Of a stretch of 40,773 nucleotides of DNA, positions 24,909-35,983 are shown piece after piece. How positions within the stretch are numbered: position 1 is the first letter of the stretch; each line of letters begins with the position of its first letter. Below the pieces are notes generated by a model. The model was not told the origin of the DNA, did no database searches, and was given only the letters and a program-made list of their open reading frames with translations. The position numbers and the translations under genes were made by a program. The DNA lies in contig NZ_JANIBM010000034.1 of the NCBI RefSeq assembly GCF_024505045.1, forward strand, positions 1-40,773, in the 5' to 3' direction. This DNA comes from Methylomonas aurea (GTDB lineage: Bacteria; Pseudomonadota; Gammaproteobacteria; Methylococcales; Methylomonadaceae).

Positions 24909-25832
24909 TCAAAGTTTTACCGAAACGCGCTGAAACCCCTTCGTATCGCCATCGTCGCTCAACAATTCGACCCGATCCTTTTTGCCGGGAAAAAAGAACG
25001 CCGCTTCGATATTCAATTCGCCAAGTTCGGCGTCCAAACGCTTGGGTTTGTCGGTTCGGCCGTTGCTGTGCCACAGATACAGTCGGTGTTTCTCGCGCCG
25101 GTCTTCGTTGGCATGGTAAGGCCCGGCGACAATAAGGTATTCGTTGCCTTGGCGCCAGGCGATGTCGCGGATGCCGTAGCCGCCGAGGTCCAGTTCGATC
25201 GGGTCGCCGAATTTTGCGGCTTGGCCTTGCAGAAGGTTTAGCGGATTCAGTAGCGGCACGATCAGGGCCTTACCGTCTTGTAATCGGCCGTTTTTCTCGG
25301 TGCCGCCGGTCAGCGGATTGCGGAAACCGATCAGCAAACTTTGCTCCGGCGTGGCCGCCAAACCTTCGATACTGAGGCCGCCCAAGGCTTTGGGCGCGAT
25401 GCCAACTGCCTTATCCAACCGATAGGGTTTAAACCGGCGGTCCAGGATCAGGTCGTCGATCAAGGTCCGGTAAATTTGCCCATAACGCTGTCCGCTGAAT
25501 TCGCCGACGGCGTTGCGCTGGATTTGCAGTGCGAACAGCCGGTGGCGGCTGGGGCGGCGTTCGCCGTCTTTGTTGGTGCTGTGCGATCCGATCCAGAAAT
25601 AAACGTCGCCGATCGCGGCGGCGCCTTCCAAATCGATTTCGCAGCCTTTGCCGTCTTCGATTTCGCCGGCAAACAATTCAGACAACGCGATGCGGGGCGG
25701 TAAGACTTGTTCATGGCTGCTGTCGAACACGCCGAGCAGGTTGTCTTCATCGTCGGCGACGACGAAATGGTTGGCGTCGATGGCAACAGCGCCGGAAACG
25801 TTGGTACAGCCGCGATAACGTTTTGGGTCCAT
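24909..25832 (-). CDS. DUF3616 family protein, predicted beta-propeller
   Basis: 307-aa protein of the DUF3616 family. It shows repeated strand blocks of propeller type: 'NVSGAVAIDANHFVVADDEDNLLGVFD', 'KGCEIDLEGAAAIGDVYFWIGSHSTNKDGERRPSRHRLFAL', 'GGLSIEGLAATPEQSLLIGFRNPLTGG', 'IRDIAWRQGNEYLIVAGPYHANEDRREKHRLYLW', 'LNIEAAFFFPGKKDRVELLSDDGD'. The I-G-S-H-S and acidic E-D/D-D motifs are characteristic. Function is unknown; no signal peptide is visible, so it should be cytoplasmic. GGAG sits 8 bases before the ATG. It follows the amine oxidase gene on the same strand after 56 bases and is probably cotranscribed. Confidence 0.85.
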   Translation of the reverse strand: MDPKRYRGCTNVSGAVAIDANHFVVADDEDNLLGVFDSSHEQVLPPRIALSELFAGEIEDGKGCEIDLEGAAAIGDVYFWIGSHSTNKDGERRPSRHRLFALQIQRNAVGEFSGQRYGQIYRTLIDDLILDRRFKPYRLDKAVGIAPKALGGLSIEGLAATPEQSLLIGFRNPLTGGTEKNGRLQDGKALIVPLLNPLNLLQGQAAKFGDPIELDLGGYGIRDIAWRQGNEYLIVAGPYHANEDRREKHRLYLWHSNGRTDKPKRLDAELGELNIEAAFFFPGKKDRVELLSDDGDTKGFQRVSVKL

Positions 25833-25888
25833 AGCAAGTCTCCGAATGGGTGATGGTTAGGAAGCCGCTGCGGCAGGGCCTGGCGCGG

Positions 25889-27475
25889 TTACAGTTGTTT
25901 TATGACGTAGTCCGCCGCCAGCCGGCCGGTTTGGGCGCCGCCTTCCATGAAGCCGTAATAAGCATCGCTCAGATGTTCGCCGGCGAACAGCAGCCGGTCG
26001 AATACCACTTGCTGCGCCGCGGCAGGATTGGCCTCGACCCAGAAGTAGTCGGCAAATTCGCTGAGCTGACCAGGAGCGAAGTTGGCGTAGCCGCCGCCGG
26101 TGTAACGGCTGTTACCCCAGACGCTGCGAATATTGGCGCCGTTGGCGGAAACGGCGGCGCCCGGTACGAAGCGGTCCAAATCGGCGATGAAGCGGTCGGC
26201 TACGGCGTTAAAATTGGATGTGCGGTTGAATTGCCGGGCTTGGTCGCCGCCCAAAAAGAAATTCAAGGCGCCGTCGGTGCGCCGGGGTTGGCGCTGCGAT
26301 TCGTCCCAAACTTCGGCGAAGCCCAGGTCGGTCCAGGCCGCCAGGCTAAAGCCGTTCGGCTGGTGCCAGAAGCGCCGGTCGAATCCGGCGATCAGCTTCT
26401 CGTTAACGCCCAGGCCGGTTTCGGCGATGAAGCGGCGGAACCGCGCCGGCAACGAAACGCGCAAATCGACGCGGCGCAAGGCTGGAAACGGCATCGCGAT
26501 AATGACGATGTCGGCATCGGCTTGGCTTCGATCGGCAAATTGCAGCGCGTAGCGGCCGTTGTGCCGGTCGATACTGTGCAGGGCTGTGCCGAACCGGATT
26601 TGGCCGGCCAAGCTTGCGGCGAGCGCATCGGTAATCGATGCCGAGCCGCCCTGCACGGCAAAGGCTTCGTCGCTGTAGCTGAGCAGTTCGACCGTTTGAC
26701 CGTTTACGACCGGTAACAGAAACAACAGCTGTAATGCCGAGGACTCGGCCGCTTCGACGCCGTATTCGGTCCGAATCGCGTTTTCCAGCAGGGGGCGGAC
26801 GTAGGGTTGGGAGATTTTATCGGCGTGGCGGTCTAGGTAATCGGCGACCGAGAGCTGGTCGAATGCCGGGGCGTAAGTATCCCAATCGCTGTCCAGCAGG
26901 CCGGCGTCGTCGCCGATCTGCCCGGCCAGGTCGGCCAGGTCCAACGCGAGCTGCGCTTCGCTGTAAGCGACGCCGTCGAATAAATAGGCTTCCTTCGGAT
27001 AGGGTAGGCGCCTGGCGTCTTTCAGCTTGTTGAACAACGGAATATCGAAGGCTTTGGCCAGGGCGCGCATGTCGTGGTGATCGGTATTGATCAATTCCGC
27101 GCCTAGATCGACGGTCAAACCGCCATTGATGCGGGTCGACAGCATGCGGCCGCCGGCGCGGTTGCGGGCCTCGTAAACCGTCGCGGTTATGCCGGCTCGT
27201 TGCAGGCGATAGGCGGCGTTTAAACCGGCGATGCCGGCGCCAATAATTGCGACGCGTTGTCGCGTGCGGCTAATGTTGGCGTTGGCCGGTAAGGGCAGAC
27301 TTTGGCCGAGCAGGCCGGCGATACCGGCCGCGACCGAGGTTTTGACGAAGCGGCGCCGATTCCAGCCGAGTTCGGTTGCCGTAACCGGTGACGGGCGCTG
27401 CTGAGTCTGGAGGTGTTGGCGGCGGGCCGCTTGCAAGGCCAATATCAGCCGGCGAAATGACAAAGAATGCGCCAT
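25889..27475 (-). CDS. Tat-exported flavin amine oxidase
   Basis: 528-aa FAD-dependent amine oxidase family protein. The twin-arginine motif R-R-R-F-V-K at ~39-44 is followed by a hydrophobic stretch and an Ala-x-Ala site (LPLPANANI), so it is folded in the cytoplasm and exported. The FAD-binding Rossmann motif is V-A-I-I-G-A-G-I-A-G-L (~75) with the 'EARNRAGGRM' second motif. The C-terminal FAD site is 'LLFAGEHLSDAYYGFMEGGAQTGRLAADYV'. Family members oxidise primary amines, polyamines or aromatic amino acids; the substrate is not visible. ATG at 27475 is chosen for GGGAG 8 bases upstream; the frame extends further upstream without another good start. It diverges from draT across 173 bases. 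Confidence 0.92.
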   Translation of the reverse strand: MAHSLSFRRLILALQAARRQHLQTQQRPSPVTATELGWNRRRFVKTSVAAGIAGLLGQSLPLPANANISRTRQRVAIIGAGIAGLNAAYRLQRAGITATVYEARNRAGGRMLSTRINGGLTVDLGAELINTDHHDMRALAKAFDIPLFNKLKDARRLPYPKEAYLFDGVAYSEAQLALDLADLAGQIGDDAGLLDSDWDTYAPAFDQLSVADYLDRHADKISQPYVRPLLENAIRTEYGVEAAESSALQLLFLLPVVNGQTVELLSYSDEAFAVQGGSASITDALAASLAGQIRFGTALHSIDRHNGRYALQFADRSQADADIVIIAMPFPALRRVDLRVSLPARFRRFIAETGLGVNEKLIAGFDRRFWHQPNGFSLAAWTDLGFAEVWDESQRQPRRTDGALNFFLGGDQARQFNRTSNFNAVADRFIADLDRFVPGAAVSANGANIRSVWGNSRYTGGGYANFAPGQLSEFADYFWVEANPAAAQQVVFDRLLFAGEHLSDAYYGFMEGGAQTGRLAADYVIKQL

Positions 27476-27648
27476 GGTCGAACTCCCGATTGCTGTGCAA
27501 CGATGACGCATTGTGCTACCGCGCCGGCTAATTCGCAAACCGGGGTTTGTTGCCGGCGTGGCGATGAGGAGTGATCCGTGCCGGTATGGCAAGCGGCGGG
27601 GATCGATGTCAGAATGCCGGTACCGCGAACCAACGCATCATTTAACGA

Positions 27649-28455
27649 ATGCCCGACATCAGCCGTTACGGTCACAGTACCAATTTAATCGGTGTTGCGA
27701 CCGCCTGTATCGCTAGCCAATTGTTCAACGACCATCCCAAGCCCTTGCATATTGCCGGCACGCGGGAGTCGGCGCCAGGTTTATTCGACCAATTGGCGCA
27801 ACAAGCGACTTTGGCCGATTGCGGCAGGGTGTTCCAGGACTACATGTGCGTGGTGTTCGGCTTCGAAACCGAACAGCGCTTGCGCGACGACGCGCAGGGC
27901 CGGCGCCGTTACCGTAACAGTTACCTGCGCTTGATCCAGGATTGGGGGATGGATTCCAACAATGCCCAGGGTGCGGTAATGAAGGGCTGGGTGGAAAGCC
28001 GCTTCGGTTTGTTTCCGAACTTTCATAAAACCAGGATTCGCAATTTCATCAGCAACGACTGGCTGACTTATATCGAAGAAAAGATGAACAGCCGTTACCA
28101 CAACAACTGTATCTATATGCAGTTGGATCTGGTTTACGAGTTTTGCCAGTGGGTGGTCGAGCGGTTCCAGGTTCCGGCCGCGACTCACAAAACCCTTTAC
28201 CGGGGCGTGGACGCGTTGGAAGATTACGTCGTCAAGGAAGAAGGCCGGCACGATAAAATCGTACGCTTCAACAGTATCGTCTCGTTTACCGATCGGCCGG
28301 GCATTGCCAGCGAATTCGGCGCCAATATTCTGCAAGTACAGGTGCCGATGGTAAAACTGGTGTTTTTTAACGAACTGCTGCCGCATCATGCCTTGCGTGG
28401 CGAAGCGGAATATCTGGCGATTGGCGGCGATTACCGGGTTAAGGTGTTGAGTTGA
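27649..28455 (+). CDS. draT: DraT, NAD+-dinitrogenase-reductase ADP-ribosyltransferase
   Basis: 268-aa DraT. It transfers ADP-ribose from NAD+ to the conserved arginine of nitrogenase Fe protein (NifH), switching nitrogenase off when ammonium or darkness/energy stress is sensed. The R-S-ExE layout of arginine-specific ADP-ribosyltransferases is readable: Arg185 in L-Y-R-G, Ser212 in V-S-F-T, and Glu252-x-Glu254 in R-G-E-A-E-Y. The N-terminal family signature 'GHSTNLIGVATACIASQLFNDHPKPLHIAGTRES' is present. The stop overlaps the draG ATG. The Shine-Dalgarno is weak. I looked for a sigma-54 (-24/-12) promoter in the 173-base upstream gap and saw none. Presence of the pair implies nif genes elsewhere in the genome. 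Confidence 0.95.
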   Translation: MPDISRYGHSTNLIGVATACIASQLFNDHPKPLHIAGTRESAPGLFDQLAQQATLADCGRVFQDYMCVVFGFETEQRLRDDAQGRRRYRNSYLRLIQDWGMDSNNAQGAVMKGWVESRFGLFPNFHKTRIRNFISNDWLTYIEEKMNSRYHNNCIYMQLDLVYEFCQWVVERFQVPAATHKTLYRGVDALEDYVVKEEGRHDKIVRFNSIVSFTDRPGIASEFGANILQVQVPMVKLVFFNELLPHHALRGEAEYLAIGGDYRVKVLS

Positions 28456-29354
28456 TGAACGAACAGATTATAAGTCGGGCACTGGGGGCTTATTTGGGCT
28501 TTGCCTGCGGCGATGCCTTGGGAGCGACGGTCGAATTCATGTCGCCCAAGCGGATTCAAAAACATTACGGCGTGCACCGCGACATCATTGGCGGCGGTTG
28601 GTTGGCTTTGGCGCCGGGCCAGGTTACCGACGACACCCAGATGTGTTTGGCGTTGGCCCAGGCAATCGTTGATAACCAAGGCTGGAATTTGCGGGCGGTG
28701 GCCGAAAATTTTCTGGCCTGGCTGGAAAGCGGGCCGGTCGACGTCGGCAATACCTGCCGGCGCGGCATTCTCCGGTTTCGCGACCGGGGCGAACTGTCGG
28801 GCGAACCGCGCGACGACGAAGCCGGGAACGGTGCCTGCATGCGCAATCTGCCGGTGGTGTTGGCGACCTTGCAGCGGCCGGAAGTGTTCGAGCAGTGGAG
28901 TTTGCAACAAAGCCGAATTACCCATCACCATCCCTTGTCTGATGCCGCCACCCTGGCGCTGGGAACCATGGCGAGCCTTTTGATCGGCGGCCAGGGGATG
29001 GAAGCCTGCCTCGAGGTTGCGTCGAAACTCGTAGATCGATTCGCCGAGTTCTCGTTCGAACCTTATCCGGGCCGGGCGTCGGGGTTTATCGTCGATACCG
29101 TGCAGACCGTGCTGCACCATTTTTTCAATAGCGATAGCTTCGAGTCCTGTCTGATCGCCACTGTCAACCAAGGCGGTGATGCCGATACCACCGGTGCGCT
29201 GGCGGGCATGTTGGCCGGCGCACAATACGGCGTAGACGGCATTCCAAAGCGCTGGCTGAATCAGCTCGATCCCAAGGTTGCCTCGCAAATCCGTAGCCAG
29301 GTCGATGCGCTGTTGCGGCTAGGTCTTGCCGAATCCCTGGAGCCAGTCGCATAG
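28455..29354 (+). CDS. draG: DraG, ADP-ribosyl-[dinitrogen reductase] hydrolase
   Basis: 299-aa ADP-ribosylglycohydrolase. It removes the ADP-ribose placed by DraT and so reactivates nitrogenase reductase; the enzyme uses a dinuclear Mn centre. Metal ligands are visible: the 'FACGDALGATVEF' N-terminal motif, T-D-D-T-Q (Asp59, Asp60) and G-G-D-A-D-T-T-G-A-L (Asp242, Asp244), the latter matching closely the numbering known from Rhodospirillum DraG. The length is usual. Its ATG uses the last A of the draT TGA, so the two are translationally coupled and made in fixed ratio. In other diazotrophs DraG activity is further controlled by GlnB/AmtB; none of these genes is in the window. Confidence 0.95.
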   Translation: MNEQIISRALGAYLGFACGDALGATVEFMSPKRIQKHYGVHRDIIGGGWLALAPGQVTDDTQMCLALAQAIVDNQGWNLRAVAENFLAWLESGPVDVGNTCRRGILRFRDRGELSGEPRDDEAGNGACMRNLPVVLATLQRPEVFEQWSLQQSRITHHHPLSDAATLALGTMASLLIGGQGMEACLEVASKLVDRFAEFSFEPYPGRASGFIVDTVQTVLHHFFNSDSFESCLIATVNQGGDADTTGALAGMLAGAQYGVDGIPKRWLNQLDPKVASQIRSQVDALLRLGLAESLEPVA

Positions 29355-29450
29355 CGGCCAAGCAATCCGCTAAGACTGTCGGGAGATTTTTGTTGGTTCG
29401 GGCCGATTCGGCCTACAATGGCCAGCTTGACCATTAAGGATGAGCAGCCG

Positions 29451-30386
29451 ATGACGCAACAGTCGTTTACCTTCGAACAAATCCATATTGAAGTTGCCCG
29501 TAACGCCTCCGACGATTTCAACCTGTTTCACGACAAGCACAAATGGTTGCAGATTACCCATAACCCGTTTAAGGGCCCGATCGTGTTGGGTTTTCAATTG
29601 AACACGCTGATCGAATACCAGATGCGGTTGTACCGCGAGGCGCAGCACGAAGACCAAATCATTGCCGAGAAGCAGTTGCGGTTCAGCAATTACCAGATCA
29701 CCTTCGTCAACGCGCTGCGGCCGCGGCAGGAAATGACGTTGAATATCAAGAAGACTCTGATCAATACCATTCCGGAACTGACCTTGACCAACCGGGTGGC
29801 GATCAAGTCGCAGGGCAAGACCATTTTGCTGGGTTACAAGAAGGAGACCAAGTCGCCGCTGTTTTTGGCCGATGTCGATTTGAGCGGTTTGCCGGATTTG
29901 AACGGCGTTGCCGATAAAACCGTGGTGCCCGGTACCGGCTTCTTTCTGAAGCGGAAGTGGATGAATAACGGCAACGTCAAAAACTTTCTGTCCGGATCGT
30001 TTGCCGAACAATCGGATTATTTCGACGAATTGACCCATGTTGCGCATTATCCGGAGGTGTATCCTTGCAGCCTGACTTCAGGAGCCTTGCTGGAAAAAGC
30101 GCAGTTGGAGAACCACGATTTCAAACGCAATCCGATGGTCTACACCTCGCACGATATCTCGGTGGACAGGACGCATCTGGCAAGGGTGAAAAACAACGAC
30201 AAACTGCATATCTTGGTCAAGCAATTGCCGGAATCGAAAGACAATACGCTCAACCAAACCAATATTATGTTGCGTACTTACGAGTGCTTCGGTTTGCTGG
30301 AAGACGGCGCGATTTTGTATCGAATCAAGCTGAATTTGGTGCCGTTGGAGGAAATTCTGAAAAATTTGAGAGGCAAGGCCGCCTAG
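29451..30386 (+). CDS. Double-hotdog MaoC-like protein of unknown role
   Basis: 311-aa protein. The first half shows a MaoC/hydratase-2-like hotdog motif: 'EVARNASDDFNLFHDKHKW...NPFKGPIVLGFQLNTLIEYQM', recalling the S-x-D-F-N-x-x-H-x-D catalytic loop of (R)-specific enoyl hydratases. The second half repeats the hotdog pattern ('THVAHYPEVYPCSLTSGALLEKAQLEN...DISVDRTHLARV'). Dehydratase, thioesterase or acyl-binding roles are possible; catalytic Asp/His in the first half are present as D-x-x-x-x-H. It lies upstream of acpP, where fabG/fabD usually sit, which suggests an acyl-ACP or acyl-CoA substrate (inference). The start at 29451 has AAGGA 11-12 bases upstream, slightly long; an in-frame ATG at 29418 is the alternative. 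Confidence 0.75.
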   Translation: MTQQSFTFEQIHIEVARNASDDFNLFHDKHKWLQITHNPFKGPIVLGFQLNTLIEYQMRLYREAQHEDQIIAEKQLRFSNYQITFVNALRPRQEMTLNIKKTLINTIPELTLTNRVAIKSQGKTILLGYKKETKSPLFLADVDLSGLPDLNGVADKTVVPGTGFFLKRKWMNNGNVKNFLSGSFAEQSDYFDELTHVAHYPEVYPCSLTSGALLEKAQLENHDFKRNPMVYTSHDISVDRTHLARVKNNDKLHILVKQLPESKDNTLNQTNIMLRTYECFGLLEDGAILYRIKLNLVPLEEILKNLRGKAA

Positions 30387-30418
30387 CGGAGCGGCCAAGT
30401 CCGGCGGTCGGGCTAATG

Positions 30419-30448
30419 TTGTGAATTTTTTGGAACATCAAGTATAAT
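30419..30448 (+). promoter_or_regulatory. Sigma-70 promoter of acpP
   Basis: TTGTGA (30419) and a perfect TATAAT (30443-30448) with an 18-bp spacer lie after the hotdog gene. This predicts a start near 30455 and a 5' leader of about 105 bases before acpP. Confidence 0.7.
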
Positions 30449-30560
30449 CCGCGAAGTCGTTAGGCTAGGCCGGTGACGAGATAGCAAATTCAATTAATAC
30501 AACACTAAAGATAAGGTAAGTGCTTGCAATCGGGCATTTGCATTGTTCGAGGAAAAACAT

Positions 30561-30794
30561 ATGAGTAATATCGAAGAACGAGTAAAAAAGATTGTCGCGG
30601 AACAATTAGGCGTAAAGGAAGAAATCGCAAACGATGCGTCTTTTGTCGACGATCTTGGTGCTGATTCTTTAGACACAGTTGAACTCGTCATGGCTTTGGA
30701 AGAAGAATTCGAATGCGAAATTCCGGACGAAGAAGCCGAAAAAATCACCACCGTCCAATTGGCTATCGATTACATCAACGCCAATCTGCAATAA
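30561..30794 (+). CDS. acpP: Acyl carrier protein
   Basis: 77-aa acidic acyl carrier protein of fatty-acid synthesis. The phosphopantetheine attachment serine is Ser36 in [10 protein letters not shown]. The whole sequence ([20 protein letters not shown]...) is very close to enterobacterial AcpP. The ATG at 30561 is preceded by GAGG at 9 bases; an in-frame upstream start would add six residues not found in the family. It has its own promoter and is followed by a strong hairpin before fabF, which fits the very high cellular demand for ACP compared with the downstream genes. Codon use (many AAA/GAA, few GGC) is that of a highly expressed gene. Confidence 0.98.
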   Translation: MSNIEERVKKIVAEQLGVKEEIANDASFVDDLGADSLDTVELVMALEEEFECEIPDEEAEKITTVQLAIDYINANLQ

Positions 30795-30813
30795 CAGCAA
30801 GTTGTTTTCAAAC

Positions 30814-30839
30814 GCTAGTGGATGATGCCATCCACTAGC
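30814..30839 (+). terminator. 11-bp perfect hairpin between acpP and fabF
   Basis: GCTAGTGGATG-ATGC-CATCCACTAGC, 19 bases after the acpP stop. No T run follows, so it probably acts as an mRNA-stabilising or attenuating structure that raises acpP over fabF rather than as a full terminator. Confidence 0.6.
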
Positions 30840-30889
30840 CGATATATCCCCCTTCTCTGGTTGTCTTCTTTAATTACCGGTAGTTTACT

Positions 30890-32134
30890 GTGAGCACACG
30901 TCGAGTTGTAATTACGGGCTTAGGCGCTGTTACGCCGTTAGCCAACAATGTTGCGGATACCTGGGACGGTATTGTCAATGGCAGGAGCGGCATCGGGCCG
31001 ATCGATTCCTTTGATATCTCGCCTTTCGCAACGACTTTCGGCGGCGTGATCAGAAACTTCAATATCGGAGACTACATTCCGGAGAAGGACGCCAAACGAA
31101 TGGACGGCTTCGTCCACTACGGTATCGCCGCCGGCTGCCAGGCGATCGAGGATTCCGGCATCGTCGTCACCGAAGAAAACGCCGAGCGTATCGGCGTTGC
31201 GATCGGTGCCGGCATCGGCGGTATCACCGGGATCGAGGAGTGTTACGCCACATATGTGGCGGGCGGTCCGCGCCGGATCTCGCCGTTTTTCGTGCCCGGC
31301 AACATCATCAACATGATTTCCGGCAACCTGTCGATCAAATACGGCATGAAAGGGCCGAATTTTGCGATCGTAACGGCCTGTTCCACCGGTACCCATAACA
31401 TCGGCGATGCTGCGCGTCTGATCAAATACGGCGATGCCGACGTGATGGTTGCAGGCGGTGCCGAGCGCTGCACCACCTCGCCGACGGCGATGGGCGGCTT
31501 CGCTTCGGCGAAAGCGTTGTCGCGGCGCAACGACGATCCGCAACGCGCCAGCCGGCCCTGGGACCGCGACCGCGACGGTTTCGTCCTCAGCGACGGCGCC
31601 GGTGTGATCGTCCTGGAAGAGTTGGAGCACGCCAAAGCGCGCGGCGCCAAGATTTATGCGGAACTGGTCGGTTACGGCATGAGCGGCGATGCCTACCATA
31701 TCACCTCGCCGTCCGAGGGGGGCGAAGGCGCAGCGCGCTGCATGCGCAATGCGATGCGCGACGCCAAAATCAACCCGGAACAGGTCGATTACATCAACGC
31801 CCACGGCACTTCGACGCCGGCCGGCGACGTCGGCGAAACCCACGCCATGAAAAAGGCGCTGGGCGATCATGCCTACAAACTGGCGGTGAGTTCGACCAAG
31901 TCGATGATCGGCCATCTGTTGGGCGCTGCCGGCGGTATCGAAGCGGTTCTGACGGCGCTGGCGATCAAGCACCAAATCGCGCCGCCGACCATCAACCTGG
32001 AAAACCAGGATCCCGATTGCGATCTGGATTACGTGCCTAACACCGCCAGAGACATGAAAATCGATCTGGCGATTTCCAATTCGTTTGGCTTCGGCGGCAC
32101 CAACGGCTCGCTGGTTTTCAAACGTTTCGAATAA
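30890..32134 (+). CDS. fabF: 3-oxoacyl-[acyl-carrier-protein] synthase II
   Basis: 414-aa KAS II. It condenses malonyl-ACP with acyl-ACP during chain elongation and is needed for palmitoleate to cis-vaccenate elongation. The thiolase-fold catalytic triad is intact: Cys164 in T-A-C-S-T-G-T, His305 in N-A-H-G-T-S-T and His342 in [11 protein letters not shown]. The C-terminal '[18 protein letters not shown]' is canonical. The start is a GTG ([17 protein letters not shown]), in the normal family position, without a strong Shine-Dalgarno. It follows acpP after 95 bases with the hairpin between and continues into pabC after 27 bases. Confidence 0.98.
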   Translation: MSTRRVVITGLGAVTPLANNVADTWDGIVNGRSGIGPIDSFDISPFATTFGGVIRNFNIGDYIPEKDAKRMDGFVHYGIAAGCQAIEDSGIVVTEENAERIGVAIGAGIGGITGIEECYATYVAGGPRRISPFFVPGNIINMISGNLSIKYGMKGPNFAIVTACSTGTHNIGDAARLIKYGDADVMVAGGAERCTTSPTAMGGFASAKALSRRNDDPQRASRPWDRDRDGFVLSDGAGVIVLEELEHAKARGAKIYAELVGYGMSGDAYHITSPSEGGEGAARCMRNAMRDAKINPEQVDYINAHGTSTPAGDVGETHAMKKALGDHAYKLAVSSTKSMIGHLLGAAGGIEAVLTALAIKHQIAPPTINLENQDPDCDLDYVPNTARDMKIDLAISNSFGFGGTNGSLVFKRFE

Positions 32135-32161
32135 AGCGGTCAGATCCGACAGTGTCCGGCT

Positions 32162-32985
32162 ATGTTTTTACTGAATGGCGCACCCGGACACTACGTCGAC
32201 GTTGCCGATCGCGGCTTTCAATACGGCGACGGCCTGTTCGAAACCATCGAGGTTCTTGACGGCAGGCCGCTGTTTCTCGATCGGCATCTGCGTCGGTTGG
32301 CACTCGGTTGTCAGCGTCTGCTGATTCCGATGCCGGCAGCCGAACTTCTCGCCGGAGAAGCCGCGAAGTTGGCGCAACAGGCCGAACGTGGCGTGCTGAA
32401 AATCATCGTCACCCGCGGTTCCGGCGGGCGGGGTTACCGCCAACCCGAACCGATTCAACCTACCCGGCTACTCAGCCTGCATCCTTATCCGGATTATCCG
32501 GAAACATTCCAAACCGACGGTATCCGCGCCCGTTTTTGTTGGCAACGCTTGTCGGTTAATACGACTCTCGCCGGCATCAAGCACTTGAATCGACTGGAAC
32601 AAATTATGGCTCGGGCGGAATGGCGCGACGACGATATTCAGGAGGGCTTGATGCTGGATAGCGAAGACCGCGTGGTCGAGGGCGTGATGAGCAATCTGTT
32701 TGCCGTCAAGGCCGGCCAGTTGTATACCCCGAGCCTGGCCGGTTGCGGTGTGGCCGGGATAATCCGGGAGTTGATCGTCGATTTTGCCCGTAACATCGGC
32801 GTTCCGCTGTATGAAATCCCACTGGACCAAGTCGAAGTGCTGGCCGCTGACGAGTTGTTCGTGACCAATTCGGTGATCGGCATTTGGCCGATCAAGCGCT
32901 TGGAACAACGCGTATTTGCCGTAGGGCCGGTGACCCGGCGAATGCAGGGCTTATTGAACCAGGCCAGAGTGGCCGAGGCCCAAGC

Positions 32986-33001
<16 letters not shown>
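32162..33001 (+). CDS. pabC: Aminodeoxychorismate lyase
   Basis: 279-aa fold-type IV PLP enzyme that splits 4-amino-4-deoxychorismate into p-aminobenzoate and pyruvate for folate synthesis. The PLP lysine is Lys140 in L-A-G-I-K-H-L-N-R-L-E-Q. 'DRGFQYGDGLFETIEVLDG' near the N terminus and 'EGVMSNLFAVKAGQLYTPSLAGCGVAGIIRELI' are class-IV signatures. Placement between fabF and mltG is the standard gammaproteobacterial order and separates it from branched-chain or D-amino-acid aminotransferases of the same fold. It overlaps the mltG start by 16 bases. Confidence 0.95.
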
Positions 33002-35638
<2,637 letters not shown>

Positions 35639-35943
35639 AAACGCGCTTTATGCGGCTTATATGCCGTTCGTCAAAAACGGCGGCCTGTTCATCCCCACCA
35701 AACGCGAATACGAAATGGGCGAGGAAGTTTTCATGTTGCTGAATTTGATGGAAGAGACCGAGCGCTTGCCGATTGCCGGTAAAATTATCTGGAAAACGCC
35801 GAACGGCGCCGAAGGTTACCGTTCCGCCGGTATCGGCGTGCAGTTCAGCGACCAGGACGGCGGTGCGGCGCGCAATAAGATAGAAACCTATCTGGCCGGC
35901 GCGCTGGAGTCGGACCGCTCCACCCATACCATGTGACCCGAAA

Positions 35944-35962
35944 CCGGACGGTTACCGTCCGG
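35944..35962 (+). terminator. Perfect 8-bp hairpin between pilZ and tatD
   Basis: CCGGACGG-TTA-CCGTCCGG starts 8 bases after the pilZ stop and ends 21 bases before the tatD ATG. Only a short T stretch follows later (CTATTTT), so partial termination or mRNA stabilisation is likely. Confidence 0.45.
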
Positions 35963-35983
35963 CGCTACTATTTTCCAAGCTTC

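Noticed and set aside
24636..25241. A 201-codon plus-strand frame crossing the gap between DUF5343 and DUF3616 genes.
   Set aside because: It is antisense to both genes for most of its length, has no ribosome binding site or recognisable domain, and its product looks random.
27476..27648. Search for a nif-type sigma-54 (-24/-12) promoter before draT.
   Set aside because: GGCAC and TGGCA fragments occur but none has the GC at the correct distance, so no call is made.
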